Below, piece after piece: positions 1 through 9,541 of a DNA stretch of 64,000 nucleotides. Within the stretch, counting starts at the first letter, position 1; each line of letters starts with the position of its first letter. The DNA is taken from the NCBI GenBank assembly GCA_031258195.1, contig JAIRNF010000039.1, positions 62,001 through 126,000 of the forward strand, in the 5' to 3' direction. The notes under the pieces were generated by a model. The model saw nothing but the letters and a program-made list of their open reading frames with translations. It had not been told where the DNA came from and searched no databases. This stretch comes from Prevotellaceae bacterium. GTDB lineage: Bacteria > Bacteroidota > Bacteroidia > Bacteroidales > UBA932. Both the position numbers and the translations under genes were made by a program.

Positions 1-2
1 TA

Positions 3-752
3 GGCGGTATTAAGCGTATTGGGAAGGTTGCGGCAAAGCTGGTACCGTTTATGGTTATACTGTATTTCTCGGCCGTAGTATTTATTCTTATTCGTTATTT
101 CGATAATATTCCCGAGACATTCGCCTTGATTTTTAGAGATGCGTTTACCGGAAACTCGGTAATGGGCGGGGCTGTAGGCGGTCTTATTCTTATTGGTATT
201 CGTCGCGGCGCTTTCTGCAACGAGGCGGGCGTGGGAACGGCGGCAATGATGCATGGCGCGTCAAAAAATAACGAACCTATCGGCGAGGGGCTGGTCGCTA
301 TGATAGAGCCGACTATTGATACCATTCTTATTTGTACGCTCACCGCTCTATCCGTATTGGTTACCGGCGCGTGGGATACCTTTGCGAATCAAGAGGGAGT
401 AAAAGGTATAGAGGTTACGCTTACCGCGTTTAATATGGCTATGCCCGGTTGGGGTGGTTATATTTTGCTATTTGCCGCGATAGTATTTGCGTTTTCAACG
501 CTATTCTCATATTCGTACTACGGTTCTAAGTGCGCTAACTTTTTGTTTGGCGCAAAATACGTATGGTACTATCGTTACTTCTATTTGCTTACGCTAGTTG
601 CGGCGGCGGTAGTTTCTGTATCGACCGTGGTCGCTTTTATTGATATTATGTATGCAATAATGGCAATTTGTACCATGACGGCAACATTACTACTCGCCCC
701 AAGAGTGAAAAAGGCCGCGAAAGAGTATTTTGCTAGAGTAAAGAAAGCTTAA
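3..752 (+). CDS. Sodium:alanine symporter family (AGCS) protein, 5'-truncated
   Basis: The frame is open from base 3, so this is the C-terminal part (about 250 residues) of a gene that begins outside the window; the ATG at 51 is internal. AGCS proteins take up alanine or glycine with Na+ across the inner membrane. The stretch GIRRGAFCNEAGVGTA matches the conserved RG-x-F-x-NEAG signature of the family, and several hydrophobic helices follow, ending in a short basic cytoplasmic tail. AGCS proteins usually have about 450 residues, so roughly half is visible. A possible short operon continues with the next gene 24 bp downstream. Family assignment is firm; the substrate is inferred. Confidence 0.9.
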   Translation, partial: GGIKRIGKVAAKLVPFMVILYFSAVVFILIRYFDNIPETFALIFRDAFTGNSVMGGAVGGLILIGIRRGAFCNEAGVGTAAMMHGASKNNEPIGEGLVAMIEPTIDTILICTLTALSVLVTGAWDTFANQEGVKGIEVTLTAFNMAMPGWGGYILLFAAIVFAFSTLFSYSYYGSKCANFLFGAKYVWYYRYFYLLTLVAAAVVSVSTVVAFIDIMYAIMAICTMTATLLLAPRVKKAAKEYFARVKKA

Positions 753-776
753 TAAGCATAGCGTTCTTGGCTTCTC

Positions 777-1724
777 ATGGTAAGTTCTGGAGATAATACG
801 GCAAGCATACGAGTACGTATCCTTAAATCGATAAAAGAAGCGATGCCATCGGCTCTTAAAACGGGCCGGTGGATGGTAAAAGTTACGCTTATCGTTTCTT
901 TAGCGGTTACCATACTTCAATATTTTGGAATTGTAGGACGGATGTCGGAATCGCTTACTCCTGTTTTTCGATTTTTAGGTTTACCCGGAGAGTCGGCTTT
1001 AGTTTTTATTTCGGGTTATTTTGTTAACATATACTCTGCGATTGCTGTTATCGTGACGCTCGAGATGAGCGCGCGTTCTATCACGATCTTAGCCGTAATG
1101 TGTTTATGCGCTCACAATATGTTTATAGAAACGGCGGTGCAAAAGAAAACGGGCTCATCTGTTCTACGGATGACGCTAGTCAGAACACTCTCCGCTTTCG
1201 CGTTGGGCTTTTTTCTAAACCGTATTATGCCGGAGGCTACGACAACGGTAGAGGCTCAGGAACCGTTTTTGGCGGAAGTAGGTTTTGGAGTAATTCTAAA
1301 GAATTGGCTGATTTCGGCAGGATGGCTTATTCTTAAGATGATGACGCTTATAATCTCGCTATCAATTTCGCAACGTTTATTGGCGGAATTTGGGGCTATC
1401 GGGTGGTTATCCAAGCTGCTACGCCCGGTGATGAAGGCGTTTGGTTTGCCGGCAAAAACTTCTTTTCTGTGGATAGTAGCGAATATTTTGGGACTAGCGT
1501 ACGGTTCGGCGGTAATGATAGAAGAGTCGGAAAGGGGAGCGATAAGTCGCGAAGATGTAGATCTCTTAAACCACCACATAGGTATTTCGCATAGTAATTT
1601 GGAAGATGTAATTCTTTTCGCCTCTGTCGGAGGTATGGTTCTTTGGATGTTATTTACCCGTTGGGCCGCGTCTATTGTTATTGTTTGGCTCAGAAAACTC
1701 GAACTCGTGTTAAAAAAGCAATAA
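777..1724 (+). CDS. Nucleoside recognition (Gate) domain membrane protein
   Basis: A 315-residue polytopic membrane protein with two related hydrophobic halves (roughly residues 35-140 and 170-290), each with the pattern of the Gate/nucleoside-recognition domain found in SpmA/SpmB and FeoB-like proteins. The segment around SALVFISGYFVNIYSA and the later repeat around KTSFLWIVANILGLAYGSA are the two Gate cores. Bacteroidota carry one-protein versions of this type with unknown transported molecule. It follows the AGCS gene by 24 bp and is probably co-transcribed. No ligand can be assigned from sequence. Confidence 0.75.
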   Translation: MVSSGDNTASIRVRILKSIKEAMPSALKTGRWMVKVTLIVSLAVTILQYFGIVGRMSESLTPVFRFLGLPGESALVFISGYFVNIYSAIAVIVTLEMSARSITILAVMCLCAHNMFIETAVQKKTGSSVLRMTLVRTLSAFALGFFLNRIMPEATTTVEAQEPFLAEVGFGVILKNWLISAGWLILKMMTLIISLSISQRLLAEFGAIGWLSKLLRPVMKAFGLPAKTSFLWIVANILGLAYGSAVMIEESERGAISREDVDLLNHHIGISHSNLEDVILFASVGGMVLWMLFTRWAASIVIVWLRKLELVLKKQ

Positions 1725-1809
1725 ACCGGCGGGTTTATTTACTACATTCGCGGAACCTAAATCTACCTAAATAGTTATTAGCGCGGTATTTTGTATTCAA
1801 AAAAAGAGA

Positions 1810-2892
1810 ATGGTATTAGCTCTATACGCTTTCGGAACGTCGCTTGTCGTTAGCTTTCTGTCGATGCCTTTGCTGATAAAATTTTTGCATAAGCAACACC
1901 TCTTAGACGAGGGTGGAAGAAGAAAGATTCATAAGGGACAAATCCCGGCGATGGGGGGGATTGTTATTTTTTTAGCGTTTGTCTTTTCGCTGTTAGCATG
2001 GCTCCCGGTAAACGATATATTTAGCCGTAAGCACTTATTTAGCGCTATTATCCTTATTTTTCTTACAGGGTTCAGAGACGATTCCGCACCGCTAAAGCCT
2101 TGGAGCAAGCTCGTTGCCCAGCTTGTCGCGGTTCTCATAGTTGTTGGACTAGCCGATGTTCGAATCGATTCTTTTCATGGCTTCTTGGGTATCTATGAGA
2201 TACCTCGGTGGATAAGTATTGTGTTTTCTGTTTTTGTAATAATTGTTGTTACCAACGCTTTTAACCTTATTGATGGCGTTGATGGGCTTGCCGCGTCTAT
2301 TGCTGTCGTCGGTTTTTCGTTTTACGCGTGTTGGTTCTTTATAACAAATAATTACGAATATGCTATTATGATGTTTGCGCTCGTTGGCGCTGTATTAGGT
2401 TTTTTATATTTTAACTGGCATAAGGCGGCTATCTTTATGGGCGATACGGGCTCTTTAATATTAGGTTTCTTATTATCTATCAGTACCATTGCTTTTATAA
2501 AATCAAATGGAACACTGGCGGAAGATGTAAACGAATACTCTTTTAAAGCCCCGATAGCGATGGCCGTAACGATAGCGCTCTTCCCTCTGTTTGATACATT
2601 GAGAGTCTTTATTTTACGAGTTCGGCAAGGGAAATCTCCTTTTGCGGCAGATAAGCAACACCTTCATCACTACCTGCTGCGCTTAGGTTATAATCACGAA
2701 AAGGTAACGCTTATAATAACAGGAATTTTTGCGTTTATTGTTCTTGTGATGCTGCTTTTATCGCGAGTATTTGATGATAATATACTTATTCCTGTTTTGA
2801 TCCTATTTTGCTTCGCGCTAAGTCTGTATCTGAGAAAAGGTGTTCTTGACAGCTACAAAAAACAGCGCAAAGAAGCTGATAAAGCTCGTTAA
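1810..2892 (+). CDS. Undecaprenyl-phosphate sugar-1-phosphate transferase (WecA/MraY family)
   Basis: A 360-residue integral membrane enzyme that would transfer a sugar-1-phosphate (GlcNAc or similar) to undecaprenyl phosphate and so start a surface polysaccharide. Family marks in order are a DD pair near residue 90 (TGFRDDSAP), NAFNLIDGVDGLA near 149-161, the MGDTGSL motif near 213, and the histidine motif DKQHLHH near 283 typical of the WecA subgroup rather than MraY. It is convergent with the glycosyltransferase operon that follows, the two stops lying 18 bp apart. This is the likely initiating enzyme for the glycan made by genes at 2911-11834. The exact sugar is not readable. Confidence 0.88.
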   Translation: MVLALYAFGTSLVVSFLSMPLLIKFLHKQHLLDEGGRRKIHKGQIPAMGGIVIFLAFVFSLLAWLPVNDIFSRKHLFSAIILIFLTGFRDDSAPLKPWSKLVAQLVAVLIVVGLADVRIDSFHGFLGIYEIPRWISIVFSVFVIIVVTNAFNLIDGVDGLAASIAVVGFSFYACWFFITNNYEYAIMMFALVGAVLGFLYFNWHKAAIFMGDTGSLILGFLLSISTIAFIKSNGTLAEDVNEYSFKAPIAMAVTIALFPLFDTLRVFILRVRQGKSPFAADKQHLHHYLLRLGYNHEKVTLIITGIFAFIVLVMLLLSRVFDDNILIPVLILFCFALSLYLRKGVLDSYKKQRKEADKAR

Positions 2893-2910
2893 CAATAAAG
2901 ATTTATATCG

Positions 2911-4671
2911 CTATTCCTCGCTCCGAAATAGAGAAGACGAGCGTTTTCGTAATCTTGTCTTTTGGGTACTTGACAAGAAGCAAAGCCAGAACGCCAGAGG
3001 CTGTATGCCTTTCGCCGCGGCATCGACAGATTCGACATACATAAAGAGTAGGTATATGGTAAGGTATGCCAAAAGCGGAAAATCTTTTCGTTTTATGGCG
3101 ATAAACAATAAATAAGCGAACAGTATAAAGAAAGGGAGCGACCCAATAAAACCTAGCTGCGCGAGCATATCCAAATATTGATTGTGGAAGTGCTTATGGG
3201 TACCATAAGGCTCTACTAAACCCGCTTTTTGCGCGATATCTTTATCCTGTAAAAGATACTCCATGCTATTCGCGCCCCACCCAAAAGCCGGTTTTTCTTT
3301 TATGGCGGCAATTGCTGTTTTTCTCATCTTCCGACGTAGCGGGTCGTTTAGTACGTTTCTCAAAGGTGAAATATTCGCGACTAATACGGCAAATACGCAT
3401 ATCCCGACGATAACAAATAGCTTTATATATTTCGGTATATTAATATAGTATAAGAAACCTGATACTAAAAGTAGAGGTATTATTATAAGTCCGACGCGGG
3501 CTCCGGATAATGCCGCCACTATAGAGATAAGGGCGATTGTTACTATTAGCTCGGCTAAACCTATTGCGTTCTCTTTTTTAAGGTATATAGCGATGGGTAT
3601 AGCCATTGTAATAATTATTGTTAGGAATGATGGGTGTGTATATGAAGGATAGGCAAAAAGGAAAACCCGGAAAATTTTCGCATTCACAAAGGCTTCTCTC
3701 AGAGAGTCAACGCCGGAAATAGGCGAGGCAATAATGTAGCATATAATTGAATAAGCCGAGTATAGCGCTACGAAACGAATAAAGAAGCGAAGTGTTATAG
3801 TGATGTCTTTTCTTTTCGGAGAGATTACGCTAAAAATAAAGACATAAGCTACCGGCGTAAGTATGAGACGTATATTTTTCCATGAATTTATAGGGTCTAT
3901 AGCATAAAATTCACTAATAGCGTATGCTAATGCAATGCCTAGGATACAGTAAGACGCAATGTTAAGATTAAGTCGATATGACTTTTTCCTAATAAATGTA
4001 ATAATACAAATAAGCGCTAGTAGTACTAATGCCCAATTTCCCCACGATATTTTAAGGGGCAGGCATAAAACATATAGGCAGAGAGAGCATAGTAGAAGTC
4101 GGTTGTTGCCGGCTTTTAGGGAGAACAACAACAAAGCAATGGATAATACTAAAAATAAGATGAGAGGAATAAATATGTACAGATGGTTATAGTAAAAAGA
4201 CTCGATATCAAGCGCGAAATATCCGGGTATGTCTTTATTGATAAAACCGGTATAAGAACTATTTGCCGAATTGAAAGTTAAGTCTATACTACCTTGCCAT
4301 AAAATACTATCGTCGGAAATCTTGCCTGCCGGCAATACCGTTGCTCCGTCTATGCCTATTTCATGGATATTTATAAGCTTATCTTGTTGAGTTTTTATTA
4401 CAAAGAAAAGAGCTGTAAATCCGTTGGTCGCGCTATTTATAATCGGTACCGTTATCGTGCTGTTTTCTGTATCTGTCTTGTTTACCCTGTACTCCCCCGC
4501 GGATTCAAATTGATCTAAAGACTGTTGGTAGTATGCGATAGAAATGGAATCGCCTTCCTCTAGCGTCATTCCCAAGCTTATCTCAGAAGGTTGCTTTGCG
4601 CAAGAGCAAAAAAGGTACGCGAATAATATGGCGCATACTATTCTTAGATATCTATTACCGGCGGCTTTCAA
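2911..4671 (-). CDS. O-antigen ligase family protein with a lipoprotein-like N-terminal domain
   Basis: 586 residues. The C-terminal 400 residues are a multi-helix O-antigen ligase/polymerase (Wzy_C, RfaL-like) domain; the large periplasmic loop carries HKHFHNQYLDMLAQLG near residue 495, the usual conserved histidine region. The first 160 residues are unusual: a signal-like helix ending in a lipobox-like cysteine (LFCSC), a soluble, beta-rich-looking segment, then the first true membrane helix. Last gene of the minus-strand polysaccharide run, 45 bp after the epimerase gene. It could ligate the finished glycan to lipid A core or to another acceptor. Ligase fold is clear; acceptor and role of the N-terminal domain are unknown. 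Confidence 0.8.
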   Translation of the reverse strand: MKAAGNRYLRIVCAILFAYLFCSCAKQPSEISLGMTLEEGDSISIAYYQQSLDQFESAGEYRVNKTDTENSTITVPIINSATNGFTALFFVIKTQQDKLINIHEIGIDGATVLPAGKISDDSILWQGSIDLTFNSANSSYTGFINKDIPGYFALDIESFYYNHLYIFIPLILFLVLSIALLLFSLKAGNNRLLLCSLCLYVLCLPLKISWGNWALVLLALICIITFIRKKSYRLNLNIASYCILGIALAYAISEFYAIDPINSWKNIRLILTPVAYVFIFSVISPKRKDITITLRFFIRFVALYSAYSIICYIIASPISGVDSLREAFVNAKIFRVFLFAYPSYTHPSFLTIIITMAIPIAIYLKKENAIGLAELIVTIALISIVAALSGARVGLIIIPLLLVSGFLYYINIPKYIKLFVIVGICVFAVLVANISPLRNVLNDPLRRKMRKTAIAAIKEKPAFGWGANSMEYLLQDKDIAQKAGLVEPYGTHKHFHNQYLDMLAQLGFIGSLPFFILFAYLLFIAIKRKDFPLLAYLTIYLLFMYVESVDAAAKGIQPLAFWLCFLSSTQKTRLRKRSSSLFRSEE

Positions 4672-4716
4672 TACGCGAAGGTTTGGCGGATGTTAATGAA
4701 AATCTATTGTATATTG

Positions 4717-5706
4717 CTATTCGCTTTCAAAAGTTATTCCTTCGGATGCGTTATGTATAAACTCAAACTCTAGCGTACGCGCTAATCCATCGCCTAAAGT
4801 ATAGGGAGGATCGAAGCCTGATGCGTGAACTTTAGTCGCGTCGAATTCTGTTGTCGCGCAGAATTTTTTTATACGAACAGAGCTTATCGTTAGCTTCCTC
4901 CGCGCGATATAGGCAAGCGCATCAAAAGCATACCCGCCCATCATACCTAGCCATAAAGGGATGTGAGTTGACGGGATGTGTTTGTTTAATACTTTACCTA
5001 CATGCTCTACCAGCTCGTTCATTGTAAAATCAGGCTTGTCAATATAGTTATATAAATTGTAACCCGACTTATCATTCTCTGTTAAAAACATGATAAACGC
5101 GACAATATTACCCACATACGCCATCGATTTCTTGTTATTTCCCTTTCCTGCCATTAGAAATCTGCCGCTAGAAATCTGCTTCAAAAGGTTATAAACATTA
5201 CCTCTGTTTCTTTCTCCAAAAATCACGGCGGGGCGTAGTATATTAATATTCCAATCCGGATGAGATTTGCGCCAATTTTGTAGAACCTGTTCTGCCCGCC
5301 ATTTGCTTTTTCCATAGTGGTTAAAAGGATCGGCGGGATGTTCTTCGTCAGGGTTTTGCTTATTTAGTCCGTACACGGCGACAGAGCTGGTAAAGATAAT
5401 ACGTTTAACACCATTGCTAGCCATGGCTTCTAGGGTATTTCTCATTCCTTCTACATTCACATCGTAGTATAGAGAGGTAGGGGTTACATCGTCCCTATGT
5501 TCGGCGGCAAGCAGCACTACTAAATCCGTACCTTTTAGCAATGAGGTTATTTTTTCTTTATCAAGAACGTTGGCAATAGTCGTTATCTCGGGATGAAAAT
5601 GGCTTTGCCGCTTATCTATATTTTGTAGCTCGTAATGGCTTTGCTTTAAGAGTTCGATAAGACGAGTTCCAACAAAACCAGAGCCTCCAATAATGCTTAT
5701 TTTCAT
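4717..5706 (-). CDS. NAD-dependent epimerase/dehydratase (extended SDR)
   Basis: 329 residues with a Rossmann fold. It starts with the dinucleotide-binding motif IGGSGFVGTRLIELL, has the SSVAVYG serine strand near residue 108 and the catalytic YGKSK (Tyr-x3-Lys) near residue 128, as in nucleotide-sugar epimerases and reductases. It lies 6 bp downstream of a GT2 gene in the polysaccharide run, so it probably makes or modifies a nucleotide sugar, or reduces a lipid-linked 4-keto sugar. The exact reaction cannot be told from sequence. Confidence 0.85.
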   Translation of the reverse strand: MKISIIGGSGFVGTRLIELLKQSHYELQNIDKRQSHFHPEITTIANVLDKEKITSLLKGTDLVVLLAAEHRDDVTPTSLYYDVNVEGMRNTLEAMASNGVKRIIFTSSVAVYGLNKQNPDEEHPADPFNHYGKSKWRAEQVLQNWRKSHPDWNINILRPAVIFGERNRGNVYNLLKQISSGRFLMAGKGNNKKSMAYVGNIVAFIMFLTENDKSGYNLYNYIDKPDFTMNELVEHVGKVLNKHIPSTHIPLWLGMMGGYAFDALAYIARRKLTISSVRIKKFCATTEFDATKVHASGFDPPYTLGDGLARTLEFEFIHNASEGITFESE

Positions 5707-5712
5707 AAACGT

Positions 5713-6465
5713 TTATTTTAACGATTTAAGTAAAGCTTTAAATGCATAACATGTAAAGTTATACAATCGTCCAAAAAAACCTATTTTTTCGATATTTTTA
5801 TAGATATTCCATTGCCAAGCCATGGTCTTTAGCTTGTTAGAGGATATCGACGATTCGCATATTCTATATAAAGTCTCTACAGATTTAGTATTACGCGCAA
5901 TAAAACCTTTCTTAAGAATGGCTAGCCAAAAAACGTAATCTTCGTGCCCAATTTTTTGGAAGTATTGTTTGCCGACCTTCTCCGAATCGTATGCGGCAGA
6001 AGACAAACAAATAACATTTCCGCGAAGTAGTTTTTTATACGATGTAGCCGCGGGGGCTTTTACTATTCTATTAGAACGCCTTCCGTCTTCCGAAATTTTC
6101 TCGTAGCTAGAAAAAGCTATAGCCGTATCGTTATTTTTTAACAGCTTAACTTGTTTTTCCAGTTTCGTCGGAAACCACGTATCGTCGCTGTCGAGAAATG
6201 CGATATACTGTCCGCTTGCGTTTTCTGTTGCGATATTTCTGGGTAGGCTGGGAGAGCCCGATGGCGCATCTGTTTTAAAGTATTTTATTCTGTCGTCTTG
6301 TTCGCGGTAGCTGGCGATAACAGCCGCCGAATTATCGTTAGAACAATCGTCAACAATAAGCATCTCCCAGTTAGAGTATGTTTGATTTATAACAGAATCT
6401 ATTGCTTCGGCAATAAAAGAGTCCGAATTATAGCAAGGAGTTATTACGCTAACTTTATCATTCAT
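5713..6465 (-). CDS. Glycosyltransferase family 2
   Basis: 250 residues. N-terminal GT-A fold with VSVITPCYNSDSFIAEAIDS at the start, LIVDDCSNDNS (first Asp motif) and AFLDSDDTW (the DxD-type metal and nucleotide-sugar site). This arrangement is typical of polysaccharide-assembly GT2 enzymes that add one sugar to a lipid-linked intermediate at the cytoplasmic face of the inner membrane. It sits between a GT4 gene (4 bp upstream) and the epimerase gene. Donor and acceptor are not predictable. Confidence 0.9.
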   Translation of the reverse strand: MNDKVSVITPCYNSDSFIAEAIDSVINQTYSNWEMLIVDDCSNDNSAAVIASYREQDDRIKYFKTDAPSGSPSLPRNIATENASGQYIAFLDSDDTWFPTKLEKQVKLLKNNDTAIAFSSYEKISEDGRRSNRIVKAPAATSYKKLLRGNVICLSSAAYDSEKVGKQYFQKIGHEDYVFWLAILKKGFIARNTKSVETLYRICESSISSNKLKTMAWQWNIYKNIEKIGFFGRLYNFTCYAFKALLKSLK

Positions 6466-6469
6466 AACA

Positions 6470-7537
6470 TTAAGCAGAAGTCGATTTTATAAATTCTCGA
6501 AATCGAGAAAAAACCACATTATTGCTATAGCTATTCAAAAAAAGCTCGGCGGAATATTGGTTATAGTATAACGGGAGAGAGTCCGAATTTATCTTTTCAA
6601 TAAACTCGTCGGCTGTATTGCAGATGCCGCCAAGCTTAGAGAAATTTGCTTCAATCCCGACAAATGCTTCTGATGTGCCAATTATTGTTTTTGCATAGCT
6701 TAGCGCTTCAACCGTTTTTGTCTTCATTCCCGAACCCATAAATAGCGGTACAATAATAAAGGCCGCGTTATGATACACTTCTTCTAAATTATCTACAAAG
6801 CCTTTCAGCTTTATATTGTGAGGAAATTCGTCAGAGTTTGCCTTTAAAGCATCACAGCATGAACCTACAACCCATGTTTCAAAAGGTATTTTCGTAGCGA
6901 CGTTTTTTATAAACCAAGAGATACCTGAAACGTTCGGAAAGAAATTTGATCCGACAAAAAGCCCGTATTTTTTTTCTGTTTTTATTAGAGTATCTTCCGC
7001 GCCCCGGTAATCACAGCTAATAGGGAGTTCGCAATCAGCCGTACGGCTATACTTCTTTTTCAGTAAGTCACTATCTCTACTATTTAATGTTATTACATGG
7101 CTTGCATATTTAAATGTCCTTTTTTCGTTGAAGGAAACGAACGAATATTGTGAGTAAGAAATTAAATTTTTATGATGCCTATATCGCTGACGGTAGAGCG
7201 AACTTTCTATATTGTGTGAAAAAATAATGCTTCTAATCCGGTGTTTTTTTAAAAGCTTTACTATTCTGCCAAAAAAAGATCCCTCAAGAAAAACCGAGTC
7301 AATATCGTGTCGCTTAATAAATCTCAGTAGTTTTTTTTCCGAAAATCTTGTTACACCATAGCCGCTAAGTCCCAATACTGATAGAGCTAACCTTTTTATG
7401 CTCGTAGGCGGTAATTTATAAGTTAACACAACCTCTTCTCCAAACGTTTTTTTCAGAAAGGATTGGTTTCTTTTGATTACTACATCAAAACCGTTATTAT
7501 CTTCTTTGCTAGTATATGATAGATGCAATATTCTCAT
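6470..7537 (-). CDS. Glycosyltransferase family 4 (GT-B fold)
   Basis: 355 residues. The N-terminus MRILHLSYTSKEDNNGFDVV is a typical GT-B opening, and the C-terminal half carries IVPLFMGSGMKTKTVEALS followed by TSEAFVGIE, the nucleotide-sugar binding signature of GT4 (Glyco_trans_1_4) enzymes in capsule and O-antigen loci. Spaced 12 bp from the EpsG-like gene upstream and 4 bp from the next GT2, so probably one transcript. Predicted cytoplasmic or membrane-associated retaining transferase of unknown linkage. Confidence 0.87.
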   Translation of the reverse strand: MRILHLSYTSKEDNNGFDVVIKRNQSFLKKTFGEEVVLTYKLPPTSIKRLALSVLGLSGYGVTRFSEKKLLRFIKRHDIDSVFLEGSFFGRIVKLLKKHRIRSIIFSHNIESSLYRQRYRHHKNLISYSQYSFVSFNEKRTFKYASHVITLNSRDSDLLKKKYSRTADCELPISCDYRGAEDTLIKTEKKYGLFVGSNFFPNVSGISWFIKNVATKIPFETWVVGSCCDALKANSDEFPHNIKLKGFVDNLEEVYHNAAFIIVPLFMGSGMKTKTVEALSYAKTIIGTSEAFVGIEANFSKLGGICNTADEFIEKINSDSLPLYYNQYSAELFLNSYSNNVVFSRFREFIKSTSA

Positions 7538-7549
7538 AAATATAAAACT

Positions 7550-8611
7550 TTAAAGGTATGTCCACCTGAACGTCGGAGTTTCTGTATCTGCGAAAAAGAT
7601 AGATTGATAAGGTATGTACGGAGATCGCTCTGATACGAATTGCGTTTTATATAATAGCAAAAAGAAGTAGAGCATTAGTATATAAACGCAAAGTGCTTTC
7701 CACCGGATTTGATATAAAGATAGTACTTGTGGGATAAGTATAGCTAGGTATATCAAAAAATATTCGGCGATGCGCCCTCCTAAATGTCCTCCGAACAAGA
7801 AAGGGAGGAATACGCCCGGTAGTATGATCGAAAATAAGCCCTTGTCTATAGCTAAAGACGGCTTTCTTCTATAGAATGTTAGCGCTAAAAGCGCTGTAAA
7901 AAGTATCAGATAAAAGACTCTTATCTTGTCGCCACCGCTATAGCTAGTTATATTTTGTAAATACTCACTTATATACGCGTGGTTCGATAAAAGCGATTTG
8001 ACAATAGGATACGCAACAGAAATTACAATAAGCGATAGTAACACGAATAAAAAAGAAAATCTATACAGAAAATATATTGCAACCCCTATTATGGCGGGGG
8101 TATGAAATTGGGACGCGAGAATGCAAAAAGCAAAAAAGATAAGCGTTCGTCTTTCTTTTACATAGCCGAAAGCGTAAGATACGATGGAAATGGCTAACGC
8201 TTGCCTGATACTACCCAACGAGTTTAAATAAAATAAGAACAGGTATATAAGAGCCGATAAGTAAAAATCGACAGAGTATTTCTTTAATGCTTTAAATATT
8301 AGAATATAGGTAGGTAAACCGAACAGAATAAAGATTAAACAGGGAGTTTTAAAAAAATAGGCTATTTTAATAAATACGGTACTTAGCGGTTCAAAACGTT
8401 CGACATCCTTCGGGTTGTGGCTGTCAATTAATTCGTAGTATGTGGGATAGTCGTAGCCAACATCAAACCTGAATATGGAAACAGCTATGATGATAAACAG
8501 CCCAAAACACTCAACAATATCTTTTGTTAAGCTTTTGTCGCTATTAATGCGATATTGGGCGATATAAAAGAGCCCTAATACAATTCCAATAAAAAGAATA
8601 TAAAAAAGCAT
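7550..8611 (-). CDS. EpsG-family polysaccharide polymerase (Wzy-like)
   Basis: 353 residues with about ten hydrophobic helices. The segment FRFDVGYDYPTYYELI after the second helix is the signature of EpsG/Wzy-type proteins, which polymerise repeat units at the periplasmic face of the inner membrane. It lies 3 bp from the preceding GT2 gene and 12 bp from the following GT4. A flippase and a ligase-like gene in the same run fit a Wzx/Wzy-dependent route. Sequence conservation in this family is low, so the call rests on topology, the RxDxGxDY motif and context. Confidence 0.78.
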   Translation of the reverse strand: MLFYILFIGIVLGLFYIAQYRINSDKSLTKDIVECFGLFIIIAVSIFRFDVGYDYPTYYELIDSHNPKDVERFEPLSTVFIKIAYFFKTPCLIFILFGLPTYILIFKALKKYSVDFYLSALIYLFLFYLNSLGSIRQALAISIVSYAFGYVKERRTLIFFAFCILASQFHTPAIIGVAIYFLYRFSFLFVLLSLIVISVAYPIVKSLLSNHAYISEYLQNITSYSGGDKIRVFYLILFTALLALTFYRRKPSLAIDKGLFSIILPGVFLPFLFGGHLGGRIAEYFLIYLAILIPQVLSLYQIRWKALCVYILMLYFFLLLYKTQFVSERSPYIPYQSIFFADTETPTFRWTYL

Positions 8612-8614
8612 AGC

Positions 8615-9541
8615 TTACATATTCTTAAGAATAAATTTCCACCTATTATATTTCGGCTTATTTCTTAGCGCTGTAAAAATAAAACATCGTAAAATAGCGG
8701 TCATATAATAAATGCTATTGCAAACCCATATGCTAAAGCGAGTATGTGTCTTTTTATAGTATAGTTTTCGGCTATACAATATCTGCTTTAGCTTTCTTTC
8801 GCTAGGCGATGGCGACTTTCCCTCCAGGTGAGTAATCTCTGCCCGAGGGACGCTATAAACACCATACCCCATTTTTTTTACACGGTATGTCAGCTCTGTT
8901 TCCTCAAAATACATAAAAAAATCGGGGTCGAAACCATTTAATTTCTTAAATAAAGAAGTACGAATCATTAGGTCCGCGCCGGTTATATACCCTACTTTAC
9001 GAGGCCTATCGGAGTGGTTAAACTGTGTATTTTTTCTATATAGCAATTTACCTAATAAGCCTCCCGTTAAATCGTTCAGCTCCCACTTAATAGAGGGTAG
9101 ATAGCTGAAGTAGGAGTGCGCGGGTGATTTGTTTTCGTCGAATAAGTTTCCTCCGCAAATTCCAACGGTAGGATTATCGTCTAGAAAATCCGCGAGAATT
9201 TTTACGGCATTGTTTAGTAAAATAGTATCGGAGTTTAAAAGAAATAGATACTTACCCGTCGTTTGTTCGGCTCCTATGTTATTTGCTTTGCCAAACCCTA
9301 AATTTTCCACACTTTCTATCACAACAACATTCGGAAATTCTTTTTTAATAGCTTCGGCGGAATTGTCGGCAGAAGCGTTATCTACAACAATAAGCTCGAA
9401 AGAAATGTCTGTCGTTCTTTCATATACTGAACGGATACACTCGCGCGTTAGCTGGCAAGTGTTATAGCTAACGATAATTATTGAAACATCAATATTTTTA
9501 GAATTCGCTATCATGCCGCGCTTTAGATGCTGAAAGACCAT
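8615..9541 (-). CDS. Glycosyltransferase family 2 (rhamnosyltransferase-like)
   Basis: 308 residues from the first ATG; a start at residue 10 (base 9514) is equally possible and would place the N-terminus immediately before VSIIIVSYNT. GT-A motifs are IVVDNASADNS, FLLNSDT (DxD-like) and the acceptor-side FFMYFEETELTYRVKKMG (ED-type catalytic motif), typical of WbbL-like rhamnosyltransferases. Its start overlaps the upstream GT2 gene by 17-44 bp, which suggests translational coupling. A hydrophobic stretch near residues 265-290 may anchor it to the membrane. Confidence 0.87.
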   Translation of the reverse strand: MVFQHLKRGMIANSKNIDVSIIIVSYNTCQLTRECIRSVYERTTDISFELIVVDNASADNSAEAIKKEFPNVVVIESVENLGFGKANNIGAEQTTGKYLFLLNSDTILLNNAVKILADFLDDNPTVGICGGNLFDENKSPAHSYFSYLPSIKWELNDLTGGLLGKLLYRKNTQFNHSDRPRKVGYITGADLMIRTSLFKKLNGFDPDFFMYFEETELTYRVKKMGYGVYSVPRAEITHLEGKSPSPSERKLKQILYSRKLYYKKTHTRFSIWVCNSIYYMTAILRCFIFTALRNKPKYNRWKFILKNM

